Source: Chryseobacterium sp. c4a (GTDB taxonomy: Bacteria; Bacteroidota; Bacteroidia; Flavobacteriales; Weeksellaceae). From it: a stretch of 64,000 bases of DNA. Positions 19,197 through 28,142 of the stretch are shown here, piece by piece. The position numbers and the translations under genes are program-made. The notes below the pieces were generated by a model. It was not told the origin of the DNA and made no database searches. It saw only the letters and a program-made list of their open reading frames with translations. How positions within the stretch are numbered: position 1 is the first letter of the stretch; each line of letters opens with the position of its first letter. The DNA lies in contig NZ_WXVU01000021.1 in assembly GCF_009900745.1 (NCBI RefSeq), forward strand, positions 43,023-107,022. The letters are read 5' to 3'.

Positions 19197-19224
19197 AAAT
19201 AAGAAACTGGTAATAATTTTTAAC

Positions 19225-19259
19225 ATTCTCATTTAAAACATTCATTGTTATGGATAAGG
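19225..19259 (+). repeat. Cassette-junction direct repeat, copy 2
   Basis: Near-identical copy of 16390-16423. It still encodes the last residues of the 234-aa protein (SHLKHSLLWI) before an in-frame stop but has no gene in front of it. It ends in the ATG of the GH19 effector. Confidence 0.85.
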
Positions 19260-20653
19260 TAAACAACGGCGAAAATCCTACTGCTCCAACTCCTGATCAA
19301 CAAAAGGAGGCGAACAGAAAAAAAATGGATGACAAACGTGCTGCAGATGCCGAAAAAGAAAAGGCTGAGGCTGGCCTAAAAGTTGTCATCGATACAGCGA
19401 CTCTGGAATGTACACTATGTACCAATCCCAAAGGAATAATGGTAGTAAATTACAATACTCCCACCATTCAGGAAAAGAAAACAGCAACGGTAAAGGAAAA
19501 AGGGCCTAAAAGTCTTGTATTTACAGGAAACTGCCTCAAAAGTCCTAATGCTGCATTTCCTTGTGCCAGTGTGATGAAACTTGGAGAATGGAAAAAAGTA
19601 GGAACTTATAAATCTCAGGAACAGCATGTATTGTTGCAGCAAAGTACAATACCCTGTACTTATGGGCAGATTGATATTAAAATTACCGATAGCGGCCAGG
19701 TGCATAACCCAGAGAGTATTGAGGCAAAAGGAGTACCAGTACCGGATCCGAAAAGCGATGAAAAATGTTTCTGTGACAGAGATTTGACATTAGATGAATT
19801 AAAGCTTGTTGTCAAACAACTCAGAGCATCTGAAAAGAAAAAATCTACAGCTATATTTTCTGATGAAAACTGTCCTTTACCTGCTGCTGATACTACTTAC
19901 GAAAGACTACTGGAAGAGTTAAACGCTATGTTCAAAACGTATCATATCAATACCTGTATAAGAAAAATACACTTTTTTGCTCAATGTTATCATGAAACAG
20001 CTAGATTGGGAACTACTTTAGAATATGCCAGTGGAGTAGGCTATGATCCCGGTAATCATCCTGAATCTAAAGATCATGGGCATATTGTAGTAGGTGATGG
20101 CCCAAGATATAAAGGAAGAGGAGGTATGCAATTGACATGGAGAGACCAGCAAAAAGAATATCTAGCTTATGTAATTTCAAAGAAACCTCAGCTCATACCG
20201 GGGAAAAAGATAGAAGACCTCTTTGACAGAAAAAAACAGTATCAGGAAAAGTATATTTACACCAGAGATAAACTTGATGATAAAGGAAACCCGATGTTAG
20301 ATAAGAAGAAGAAAAAAATAAAAGAAAAAGTGGTTGATCTGGTAGATATAGATGGAGCTGGATTAATTGCCAATAGTTTATATTTTGCCATTGATTCGGC
20401 GGGCTGGTTTTGGGATATTTACAAAAAGGTAGAATATGGGGCTAAGGCGAATAAAGTAAAGTATAAAGAAATATTACACAGTAATATGAATGAAGTATCT
20501 GATTATGGTGATAAATATCTTTCGATTATATCCAAATTTGTAAACGGAGGAGGAAATGGAATGGAAGAAAGAAAGGTGTATTATAATGAATTAAAGACAA
20601 ATGTATTTAAGTTTAACACAAAATGTATCAACCGTGATAAAATTAAAAAATAA
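19250..20653 (+). CDS. PAAR-like (DUF4280) fusion with GH19 chitinase/muramidase-like domain, T6SS effector
   Basis: 467 residues. The leader (1-45) is Lys/Glu-rich. About 45-165 is a DUF4280 domain with its cysteines in place ('LECTLCTNPKG', 'TGNCLKS', 'FPCASV', 'IPCTYGQ') ending 'ITDSGQVHNPESI'. About 235-460 is a lysozyme-fold GH19 domain with 'FFAQCYHETARLGTT' (putative catalytic Glu249) and 'GDGPRYKGRGGMQLTW' (from 282), the hallmark GH19 loop. In T6SS such domains cut peptidoglycan. The two genes that follow encode exported proteins, likely immunity. The start is fixed by the duplicated junction shared with the other effector. Confidence 0.88.
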   Translation: MDKVNNGENPTAPTPDQQKEANRKKMDDKRAADAEKEKAEAGLKVVIDTATLECTLCTNPKGIMVVNYNTPTIQEKKTATVKEKGPKSLVFTGNCLKSPNAAFPCASVMKLGEWKKVGTYKSQEQHVLLQQSTIPCTYGQIDIKITDSGQVHNPESIEAKGVPVPDPKSDEKCFCDRDLTLDELKLVVKQLRASEKKKSTAIFSDENCPLPAADTTYERLLEELNAMFKTYHINTCIRKIHFFAQCYHETARLGTTLEYASGVGYDPGNHPESKDHGHIVVGDGPRYKGRGGMQLTWRDQQKEYLAYVISKKPQLIPGKKIEDLFDRKKQYQEKYIYTRDKLDDKGNPMLDKKKKKIKEKVVDLVDIDGAGLIANSLYFAIDSAGWFWDIYKKVEYGAKANKVKYKEILHSNMNEVSDYGDKYLSIISKFVNGGGNGMEERKVYYNELKTNVFKFNTKCINRDKIKK

Positions 20654-21491
20654 GGCTTTTAAAGTACTATCAGTTATTTGCTTGTTCTTCTTGAATTTTT
20701 TATCAGCACAATCCAATTATTATGATCTGGATCTAGATCATCTTCAGGATGAGGTGGTGTTGGAAAAGAATCTTGTAACTGTTCATTTTGGAAATAAAAA
20801 GACAAATAGTTTTGAATTACCCGAGATTACAGCCCTCAACAATGTCAGTCTTGGATATACAAATCCTTCCGAGATCTCAATACATTATGGAGGTGGCCGG
20901 GGATTATATGGAGCTGTAAACCTTTTATATAAAAAAGATTGGTACATAAAAAATGTTAATTTCTATAATCCTTGCCAGGAATGTGAAGATCAGAATTTTA
21001 AAATTCTTACTAAAAATATTAATCTTCCCTTAAAAAATATAGATCCAGAAGCTTTGGAAATCGATTCTAAAGGGTTTAAATCTTTGACATTTTTTGATCA
21101 TCAAGGAATCATAAAACCATATAAGGATCTTAAAAAACTTTATGAAGATTTATTGAGCTACCCTTTGTTGTCAGAACGTTTTAATGAAACAGGATTGCTG
21201 GATTTTAAAAAGAAGTTTTCCTTATCTCAAAAAAATGTAGATAGTTACAATAATATAGCATTTGCTCTTTTAAATAATGGGAATTATACAGGAGCTATCG
21301 ACCTTTTGAAGGAAATTATCAGTAAATCCCCAAATAGAACCGTTGCTTATCTGAATTTAGCAGACAGTTACTGGAATATAGGGGAAAAAGAGAATGGAAA
21401 GGAATATTATAGAAAATATATTTCTTTAATGCTAACTCAGAAAAAGGATAGAAGCAAAGTTCCCGGATATGTTTATACAAGAGTAAAATAA
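20634..21491 (+). CDS. Exported TPR-containing protein, candidate immunity
   Basis: About 285 residues starting at GTG 20634 (signal peptide 'LKNKAFKVLSVICLFFLNFLSAQ'); an ATG at 20601 would add 11 residues and deepen the overlap with the GH19 gene. N-terminal half beta-rich with 'YDLDLDHLQDEVVLEKN'; C-terminal half about 190-270 carries TPR units ('AFALLNNGNYTGAIDLLKEI', 'AYLNLADSYWNIGEKENGKE'). Overlap with the effector gene and export to the periplasm, where a muramidase would act, make it a plausible immunity protein. Confidence 0.65.
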   Translation: MIKLKNKAFKVLSVICLFFLNFLSAQSNYYDLDLDHLQDEVVLEKNLVTVHFGNKKTNSFELPEITALNNVSLGYTNPSEISIHYGGGRGLYGAVNLLYKKDWYIKNVNFYNPCQECEDQNFKILTKNINLPLKNIDPEALEIDSKGFKSLTFFDHQGIIKPYKDLKKLYEDLLSYPLLSERFNETGLLDFKKKFSLSQKNVDSYNNIAFALLNNGNYTGAIDLLKEIISKSPNRTVAYLNLADSYWNIGEKENGKEYYRKYISLMLTQKKDRSKVPGYVYTRVK

Positions 21492-21504
21492 TAGGGTTAT
21501 TTTA

Positions 21505-21876
21505 ATGAAAATAAAAATAGCTTTGGCTCTTATTTTATTGAGTGTTTTGATGAAAGCACAGGAGAAAAAGATATGGAGTAAAGCATTAGGAGTAAATATT
21601 ATCCTACATCAGAAAGTTACCGATGACAGCACTTATGTTTCCATAGACAGGAAAGAAAATAAGTGGCTCGGTAAAGATGTAAGCATAAAAACGGTTAATT
21701 ACTGGAGTCAAGCTCCTGTAGAAGTTACCGTGGATTGTTGCAAAAAAAATGCTCTGATCATCAAACGAACATTCCTGGGAAATAATATTGTTGGTGATCA
21801 ACTTTATTTCAAAAAAAATAAAGGAAAATATTATTTTACTGTTCTTAAAGAATTTGAACAAAAATCTGAATCATAA
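21505..21876 (+). CDS. Small secreted protein of unknown function (123 aa)
   Basis: Signal peptide 'MKIKIALALILLSVLMKAQ', then about 100 residues of beta-rich sequence with a 'VDCCKKNALIIKRTF' double-Cys. No family recognised. It lies 13 bases after the TPR gene in the T6SS island, probably the same transcript. Could be an additional immunity protein or an unrelated accessory. Confidence 0.6.
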   Translation: MKIKIALALILLSVLMKAQEKKIWSKALGVNIILHQKVTDDSTYVSIDRKENKWLGKDVSIKTVNYWSQAPVEVTVDCCKKNALIIKRTFLGNNIVGDQLYFKKNKGKYYFTVLKEFEQKSES

Positions 21877-21890
21877 GTAAGAATGTAGTC

Positions 21891-22328
21891 TTGAAAAAAA
21901 TTATACTATTAGTTCTGCTACAGCTATCTTCCTTTGCTTTTTCTCAATCCGGGAAGAAACATCTGCTAATTCCTATATCTCATTCCTATAAACTGGGTTT
22001 TAATACATATAATAAAGAGTTTAAAATGTATCAGCAGCCCTTTATTTTGAATGGAAGGAAAAAATATACCATAAAAGGATATGGCAATATGAATTATTCT
22101 GATGGGGAAATTGTAGGGATTTCTCCCAATCACAGGTATATTGTGTTGGATCATATCTCAAAAGGATATGTAGAAGATGGAATCCAAAAGAGGCTCTATG
22201 AAAATTACCTGTGTGTAATTATTGATGTTTCTCAAAAGGCAGTTGTTATGAATATGCAAAGCGATTGTAGCGGAGAATGGAATAAGAATAACCAATGGAT
22301 CAACAATGGTAAAATAATATTTCCATAA
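21891..22328 (+). CDS. Small secreted protein of unknown function (145 aa)
   Basis: Starts at TTG 21891, the only start that keeps the signal peptide 'MKKIILLVLLQLSSFAFSQ'. The body contains 'HRYIVLDHISKGYV' and 'VVMNMQSDCSGEWNKNNQW'. No family recognised. It follows the previous small secreted gene by 14 bases and closes the plus-strand T6SS island, converging on the large minus-strand operon. Confidence 0.6.
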   Translation: MKKIILLVLLQLSSFAFSQSGKKHLLIPISHSYKLGFNTYNKEFKMYQQPFILNGRKKYTIKGYGNMNYSDGEIVGISPNHRYIVLDHISKGYVEDGIQKRLYENYLCVIIDVSQKAVVMNMQSDCSGEWNKNNQWINNGKIIFP

Positions 22329-22395
22329 ACCATGGATATAAAAAGTGTGGTGAAATGTATATTTTTTAGAGTGAAAACTTACAATTCTTTCATGA

Positions 22396-25300
22396 TTAAT
22401 TCAGTTTTTCGATAAATACATCTACTTCCAAATGCTCATATTCCGCTAGAATAGAAATCGCCTCATCAATATCCTTACTCATATACGGTGAAACACTTTT
22501 TATCTTGCTTAAATAAATAATTGTGGTTTCTGCAGGTTGTATTTTTAATAATTTTTGATTGTCAGGAACAATAAATTCATTCCAGATTTCAGAATTCATC
22601 ATAAGAGAACTTTGTAGATTTTCCTGATTGCTGTAGTATAGGAACAATAATCGCTGTGCATCTTCAGTTCCTCCAATGGTACTTAAAAACGATTGTGAAT
22701 ACTCAAACAGGGTATAAGAACTTGCTGATCCTGTTAAATGGCTTACTGTATCCATGGCACAGTTTTCAGCTATTGAAATAAGATAGTTCCATACTTCTGT
22801 AGATGCCACTCCAAAAACATTGACGATACTTTTCACGATTTCAGAGAAAGCATAATCTACCTGTTTCATCAGATCACAAATGTTTTTCCAGGAAACAATG
22901 TTGAAAATATCTTTTAAAACCTGCGCGACATCATCGGCAATAGTTATTAAACCATTTTTAACCCAATTAAGCCACTTCAACGGTTCTTTCAAAATGGCAT
23001 CTATAATAAGGTCTCCAATGGTATCAGGTAAGTTTTCAAAGAAAGATTGAGAAATATTTACCGATACATCTACTAAATTAAAGGAATCTCCTAAGATCTC
23101 TACCGTGAGTGATGCATTAGCACTTAAAGTTAAATTTTTTGAAGGGTTGGAAACGGCAATCCCTAAAGCTGCTTTAATATTGGTATTTACAGGTATTTTT
23201 CCGGCTGCTCCCAAGTTAAGTTCACCTATTCCCAAAACAGCAGATCCTGCTACTGAAAAGTCGTCCAATTTTGTAAAAGTACCTTTTACATCCACATCCA
23301 CTAAAAAGTATTTGTCATTGATTTCAAAATTGATTCCTTCTTTACGGATATTGACATAGATACTAATTCCATCAATATCTAAGAAACTAACCTTTCCGTC
23401 TATCAGGAAATGAGGATTCTTCAGATCATCATTTTGTTGCGTATTATCTGTAAAAGTAGACATCGAGAGTACAGGATTTCCAGTACCATTAGCTCCACTG
23501 ATCTTAAATAGTTCAATGCCGGCTACATCCCAGTTAATGCTATTAACCTCCTCATTAATTTTAATCCCTTTATCAGGTAAAATTTCAGTATTTGACTGCA
23601 ATTGAAGAACAAATATACTCACATTGCCTATTGCCTTGAAACCCTGAGGAAAAGTAATACTGCCTATCGCTGTACTTTGAGGGGCGAGATATAGTTGTGC
23701 TTCTAAATTTACATCGATCTTGTTTCCATTGAGTTTCAGCTGGTAATGTGTTATTCCATTATCCTTATCCATTGTTGTTAAACTCCAGATACTGCCTCGG
23801 GTATTGACAACCAGCAGACTTTCCTGAATGTTGTTTGAAACTTTAATATTGTGTGCAGCAAAGGCTGCACTGATCTTATCCAGATCCAGATCATCCAATG
23901 CCGAAGAATTACTTTTATCAATACTGAAAGCGTTGATCCCTTTTACTGCAATTTCTTTTAATATATCATTGAGCCATTCCGGAAGCTCTTCTCCTATATT
24001 TTTTGAGAATACAGAAACTATATCAAACAGACTGATATCACTTATGGCTCCAGCTAATAACGATTTGGCCGGATCAGCTGAATCAAAAAATACAGCAATA
24101 GAACTGTCAAATCCATTATTAGTATCAATTTGTCCTGTAAATCCAAAACTAGGAATGCCTTCTAAATCAACTCCTACTTCAAGGGCTAATTGGCTGAATG
24201 TAATGCTTAAAGAATCAGTAAGATTAAAACTAGGTGTAGATCCCTGAAGAGTACCGGAAATAAAAGCACCATTAGGAACAATTAATAGTTCAAGTGAAAA
24301 AATTACTTTTTGTGACCCGAAATTAGTTGTCAGTTTACCCAGAATAAACATCCCTGGTTCGCCCCCTGCAATGAATGCTCCCAGCTGTGCATTGATGGTA
24401 CATCCATTGAGAACTCCGGAACTTCCTTTAAAATCAAGATTGATGAAGAATTTGGCATTTTGAGAAGGGTTTTCACCTATAAATAAGACCATTCCCAGCT
24501 GTCCGGAAAGTCCGAATAACTTTGAAAGCGTCCCCTGACCGCCACTGGAACCAAATACAACATTAGCATACGCATAAAATCCCGTATTGTTGCCCGTTTG
24601 TGAAGGAATAGATATTTTTTTGGCTTTGATATTTGGATTTTGAAACTTATCAAGATCAGGAAATGTAATGGCACTAGGATCTACCGAAGTAACCAGTAGC
24701 ATAAGATCCGAGAGCTGAAATATATCTTCCAGAGGTTTAAGGATAGAAAGTCCGTTGATAGAACTTAATGCCTTACTTCCCAATTGAAATCCAAATGCAA
24801 GACCTGTTTTGCCGTTGTCATGTACAGCCTGAAATAAGAAAGCACCATAATTATCTACTTGAGTAGCAAAGAAAAAAGTATCTTGTGATTGCACTTTCTG
24901 TATCAGAATAGTGGAATTGAGTAACTCAATGTTGAACCCTTTTGGAAAAGTTATAGTGTTGTCACAAAGTTCACTGATAAGATCTGTAACATTGATCTTT
25001 GGAAAATCTCCACGAATCATAAAATCTCCCGGTGTATGATAGGAAACTGAAATTACATTTTTTGCAAACTCTAAAGATCCTGAAAGGGTAGCTTCTGTTT
25101 GTGTATTTTTTGAAACCTCAGCACGTACATCAAAAATGGTTATTGGCTTAGGAATATTCAATGTCCATGCTGGGTCATTAGCCAACGTTATATAGAAATT
25201 AAATGAGCCTTGTGATAAATCAGAAGAAAATGACATATCGTCTATGGTGAGATCAGGAGGTGCTGGAAGATCCTGAAGATAGGTTTTAAACAGTTTTGTT

Positions 25301-26574
25301 AGTGGTAAAGTGGTGCTATGTTGCAATTCTGCGGCAAGCATAAAATCAGGAGCCTGCAGGAGAACAGAGAATGGAGCGTCTGCTATAGTGAGTGTGGCCT
25401 TTAAAGCCAAAGAAACATTTCTTGCTGCCTGGAACGGATTAATGATAATAAATTCGGAATAAATATTGGAGACTATGAAAGACGAACTTATAGGAGACCA
25501 GGACAGTCCAGGTAGTCCAACGACAAGAGAAATGGAGGTAATTCCCAAAGAACTCAAATCGTTTTTAATGGTAATGCTGGCTTTCTCAAGGGTTAATTTT
25601 TCAAGATTTTTAATACCTTTCTGTATATCTGAAGGTAATACTTGCGTTAAGCCATCTCCATTAGCAAGATCAGTAAGTTCCAATAAATTTTTAAATGAAA
25701 CTCCATCAAAACTCCCCACAATCGTTGTGATTTTTTTCTGAGGATTTAAATAAGCATTTACAGTTACGCTTACATTCAAACTTGGGATAGAAAGTTCCCC
25801 TTCAATGGAAGCTACGGGTTGGTAAGAATTATTTTTTGTTAACCAGTCACTGGTGATGGGAGAGTATATTCTTAATCGGGTATTGGTAAGTTTTAATTTA
25901 TCGGAAAGGCTTATTTCAATCCCCAGGTCTGTTCTTAGATTAATCCCAGGTACCGGATCAGGCATATCCCAGGGAAACTCATCATAAGGTACAGCCGAAG
26001 CAGATTGTTTATCACTTGGGATATGGATTTGTCCTTTCAGGAAAAAAGTTTTAGATTTTTTAAAAACAGAATTAAAAATTCCCACAATATTTAAGGGATC
26101 AAAACTACTGTAGAAATTTAATCCTCTAGCCAGTTGTTCACCATTATAAGGATCCTTCATCCCATTTGTACATAGAATATAGTACGATTCGGTAAGCACA
26201 AGTGAATCTAGAAAATTAGATTGTGGATTAGAAAAGTAAAAAGATGGAAGAGTAGTGAAATTCTGGCTGAATTTCCAACCATTTTGTGATTTTCCTGTTA
26301 ATGTATACCTGATAAATGCTAATGGATTACCAGATGAATCAATGCTGAATATTGCTGTAAGCGGAAGATTTTCCGAATTCAGAAAAGATGAGGTTCCTGT
26401 TACAGTAATATCATTTTCCGTAACTGTCTTTTCGGCTTTATTAATTACTAAATCATTTCCCTGATTGTATTCTTCGAGTAGATCGGAAAAATGACAATCC
26501 GGTAAAGAAACTGAGGTTAATCTGAGATTACCATTAGTGATCTGTAACAAATTATTTAATTCAGCTAGAGTCAT
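22396..26574 (-). CDS. Giant beta-rich protein of unknown function (1392 aa)
   Basis: Last gene of a six-gene minus-strand operon. Start chosen at ATG 26574 ('MTLAELNNLLQITNGNL'); a TTG at 26604 would overlap the upstream stop. No signal peptide, TM or catalytic motif. The sequence is a long series of amphipathic beta strands with recurring 'L.i....i.f' and Ser/Asn/Asp turns. One conserved-looking block is 'GFTGQIDTNNGFDSSIAVFF' with 'DPAKSLLAGAISDISLFDIV'. The C-terminal 200 residues are helical. The fold may be tubular or lipid-binding; this is conjecture. Confidence 0.75.
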   Translation of the reverse strand: MTLAELNNLLQITNGNLRLTSVSLPDCHFSDLLEEYNQGNDLVINKAEKTVTENDITVTGTSSFLNSENLPLTAIFSIDSSGNPLAFIRYTLTGKSQNGWKFSQNFTTLPSFYFSNPQSNFLDSLVLTESYYILCTNGMKDPYNGEQLARGLNFYSSFDPLNIVGIFNSVFKKSKTFFLKGQIHIPSDKQSASAVPYDEFPWDMPDPVPGINLRTDLGIEISLSDKLKLTNTRLRIYSPITSDWLTKNNSYQPVASIEGELSIPSLNVSVTVNAYLNPQKKITTIVGSFDGVSFKNLLELTDLANGDGLTQVLPSDIQKGIKNLEKLTLEKASITIKNDLSSLGITSISLVVGLPGLSWSPISSSFIVSNIYSEFIIINPFQAARNVSLALKATLTIADAPFSVLLQAPDFMLAAELQHSTTLPLTKLFKTYLQDLPAPPDLTIDDMSFSSDLSQGSFNFYITLANDPAWTLNIPKPITIFDVRAEVSKNTQTEATLSGSLEFAKNVISVSYHTPGDFMIRGDFPKINVTDLISELCDNTITFPKGFNIELLNSTILIQKVQSQDTFFFATQVDNYGAFLFQAVHDNGKTGLAFGFQLGSKALSSINGLSILKPLEDIFQLSDLMLLVTSVDPSAITFPDLDKFQNPNIKAKKISIPSQTGNNTGFYAYANVVFGSSGGQGTLSKLFGLSGQLGMVLFIGENPSQNAKFFINLDFKGSSGVLNGCTINAQLGAFIAGGEPGMFILGKLTTNFGSQKVIFSLELLIVPNGAFISGTLQGSTPSFNLTDSLSITFSQLALEVGVDLEGIPSFGFTGQIDTNNGFDSSIAVFFDSADPAKSLLAGAISDISLFDIVSVFSKNIGEELPEWLNDILKEIAVKGINAFSIDKSNSSALDDLDLDKISAAFAAHNIKVSNNIQESLLVVNTRGSIWSLTTMDKDNGITHYQLKLNGNKIDVNLEAQLYLAPQSTAIGSITFPQGFKAIGNVSIFVLQLQSNTEILPDKGIKINEEVNSINWDVAGIELFKISGANGTGNPVLSMSTFTDNTQQNDDLKNPHFLIDGKVSFLDIDGISIYVNIRKEGINFEINDKYFLVDVDVKGTFTKLDDFSVAGSAVLGIGELNLGAAGKIPVNTNIKAALGIAVSNPSKNLTLSANASLTVEILGDSFNLVDVSVNISQSFFENLPDTIGDLIIDAILKEPLKWLNWVKNGLITIADDVAQVLKDIFNIVSWKNICDLMKQVDYAFSEIVKSIVNVFGVASTEVWNYLISIAENCAMDTVSHLTGSASSYTLFEYSQSFLSTIGGTEDAQRLLFLYYSNQENLQSSLMMNSEIWNEFIVPDNQKLLKIQPAETTIIYLSKIKSVSPYMSKDIDEAISILAEYEHLEVDVFIEKLN

Positions 26575-26600
26575 CTTGTATATTTTTAGGGTGAAGAATT

Positions 26601-27251
26601 TCAAAAATCAAGAACAATAGGCAGGTGATCAGACCCTGCTCCTCCAGGCACAATGGTCTGCAAAGAAAAATTGGCGGGGTTATTGGTCAAAACATAGTCG
26701 TACATTTTGGGCATTCCTCCTATATAAGTGGCCGTATTGGGTTGAAATGCGTGGTTCTGTACAAAAGGAGTTAATTTGTAAGGCTCTACGTTATGATCAC
26801 CAATGACAAGCCAATTTTGTCCCGCATGTAATGCATTTAAGGCATAAGTAAGAAATGTAGCAGCTCTCTCAGCTCCTATAAAGTAAGCAGGAGCATGAAA
26901 TACATAAATATGATAATTATTGTGAATGCCGGCATAGGCAAGTGCGCGATCTACCAGATTGGCAAAATTATTACCACCCGGTCTTCCCGGATATCCGGCT
27001 CCCACAGGCGGATTAATTCTTGTAAGCTGAATTAATGAACCGTCATTATTCGTTGCTCCGTAACACAGTTGTGATGAATTTTGAAGCCTGTAAGTTATAT
27101 TTTGTGCTTGAGGCGTTTGTGAGGCTGTCGTCAACTCACAAAGCAGCATAATATCAGGAGCTTGGCTGTAAAAAACATTTCCGATAATACTTCTACGATT
27201 ATCATCACTTGTCCAGCCTAATCTTTGAACATTCCAAAATAAAATCCTCAT
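26601..27251 (-). CDS. Endonuclease/exonuclease/phosphatase (EEP) family protein
   Basis: 216 residues, minimal EEP fold (DNase I, CdtB, sphingomyelinase superfamily). Active-site motifs are in order: 'FWNVQ' (Asn7), 'MLLCELT' (Glu39), 'YVFHAP' (His119), 'GDHNVEP' (Asp152, Asn154) and 'SDHLPI' (Asp208, His209), so catalysis looks intact. There is no signal peptide. It lies in the polyprenyl-synthase operon, 18 bases after the 286-residue gene. Its size and motifs recall CdtB-type toxins, but a phosphodiesterase on a lipid or nucleotide substrate is equally possible. Confidence 0.85.
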   Translation of the reverse strand: MRILFWNVQRLGWTSDDNRRSIIGNVFYSQAPDIMLLCELTTASQTPQAQNITYRLQNSSQLCYGATNNDGSLIQLTRINPPVGAGYPGRPGGNNFANLVDRALAYAGIHNNYHIYVFHAPAYFIGAERAATFLTYALNALHAGQNWLVIGDHNVEPYKLTPFVQNHAFQPNTATYIGGMPKMYDYVLTNNPANFSLQTIVPGGAGSDHLPIVLDF

Positions 27252-27269
27252 GACAAATTATTTAGATGA

Positions 27270-28130
27270 TTAAAAAACGGCTTGTGATAAAATACTATTA
27301 AGCTGATTGGTGATCATGGTTCCTATTTGATTACGGGCTGTATCACTTGATAACTGTTCTTGCAGCTGTGCCAGTATTTGTGTTTTTGCTCCATCGGAAT
27401 TCAGAGCTTCTTCAGCCAACTTTTCATACGTTTTTTTATCTCCTTTTCCTGCAGAATTTATCGTTACTGAAATAGTAAGTGCAGTTTTAGGAATAGCAAC
27501 GATCATAGAATTTACCGTTACAAGAAATGATGAATCAGGCTGAACCGTAATAACCGAATCACAGTTCATTGTTAGTTGATTGTTTTGTCCGGCTGGAGAG
27601 ATCACTGCCGAGAAAGTTCCTTCACCATCTGTGCCGAACTTGGATGATGAAGAATCACAGACTTGTGATCCTCTGTTGGGAATACAGCAGCTTTGACTCA
27701 ACGTGAAATTTCCATTTACTGTAATCGTTGTAGGAAGTCCGGAATTTAATATGGTACAGAAATCAAGGACAACAGATACTTTGGGTGCATCACTGTCAGG
27801 ATCAATCACATTGGGCTTTTCTGGCAATACATTAATCAAACCGGCTACCTGGATAGAGCTTAATACAATTTGAGGCGGGGAAGAAGAAATACCCTGCGCC
27901 GGATAATATTGATCAGGAGTGGCCTGTAAGCAAATTTGATTGGCCCCGGTGGTGATACTATCACCTGATAAGTTATCCAAATCCCAGTCGCCATCTACAA
28001 CATACGGATTGATGTTGGGATTATCTAACTGCTTTAATAGATCCGGCAGGTAGTAATTACTTGAGGAGTCTCTCATTTTCTTTTGAAGCAAATTTAAAAT
28101 GGCTTCCAGTAAACTTAATGATGCATTCAT
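27270..28130 (-). CDS. Beta-rich protein of unknown function (286 aa), related in layout to the 485-aa protein
   Basis: An N-terminal helix leads into 'NYYLPDLLKQL'; the central part is beta-rich with a Cys cluster ('SQSCCIPNRGSQVCD'); the C-terminal amphipathic helix is 'QIGTMITNQLNSILSQ'. No signal peptide and no known domain. The 'YYLPD' element and the C-terminal helix are shared with the first gene of the operon, suggesting paralogues of different length. It lies between the polyprenyl synthase and the EEP gene. Confidence 0.7.
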   Translation of the reverse strand: MNASLSLLEAILNLLQKKMRDSSSNYYLPDLLKQLDNPNINPYVVDGDWDLDNLSGDSITTGANQICLQATPDQYYPAQGISSSPPQIVLSSIQVAGLINVLPEKPNVIDPDSDAPKVSVVLDFCTILNSGLPTTITVNGNFTLSQSCCIPNRGSQVCDSSSSKFGTDGEGTFSAVISPAGQNNQLTMNCDSVITVQPDSSFLVTVNSMIVAIPKTALTISVTINSAGKGDKKTYEKLAEEALNSDGAKTQILAQLQEQLSSDTARNQIGTMITNQLNSILSQAVF

Positions 28131-28142
28131 GGTATGTATAGT

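Noticed and set aside
23828..24247. 139-codon frame antisense to the 1392-aa gene
   Set aside because: Shadow of the large gene, no independent signals.
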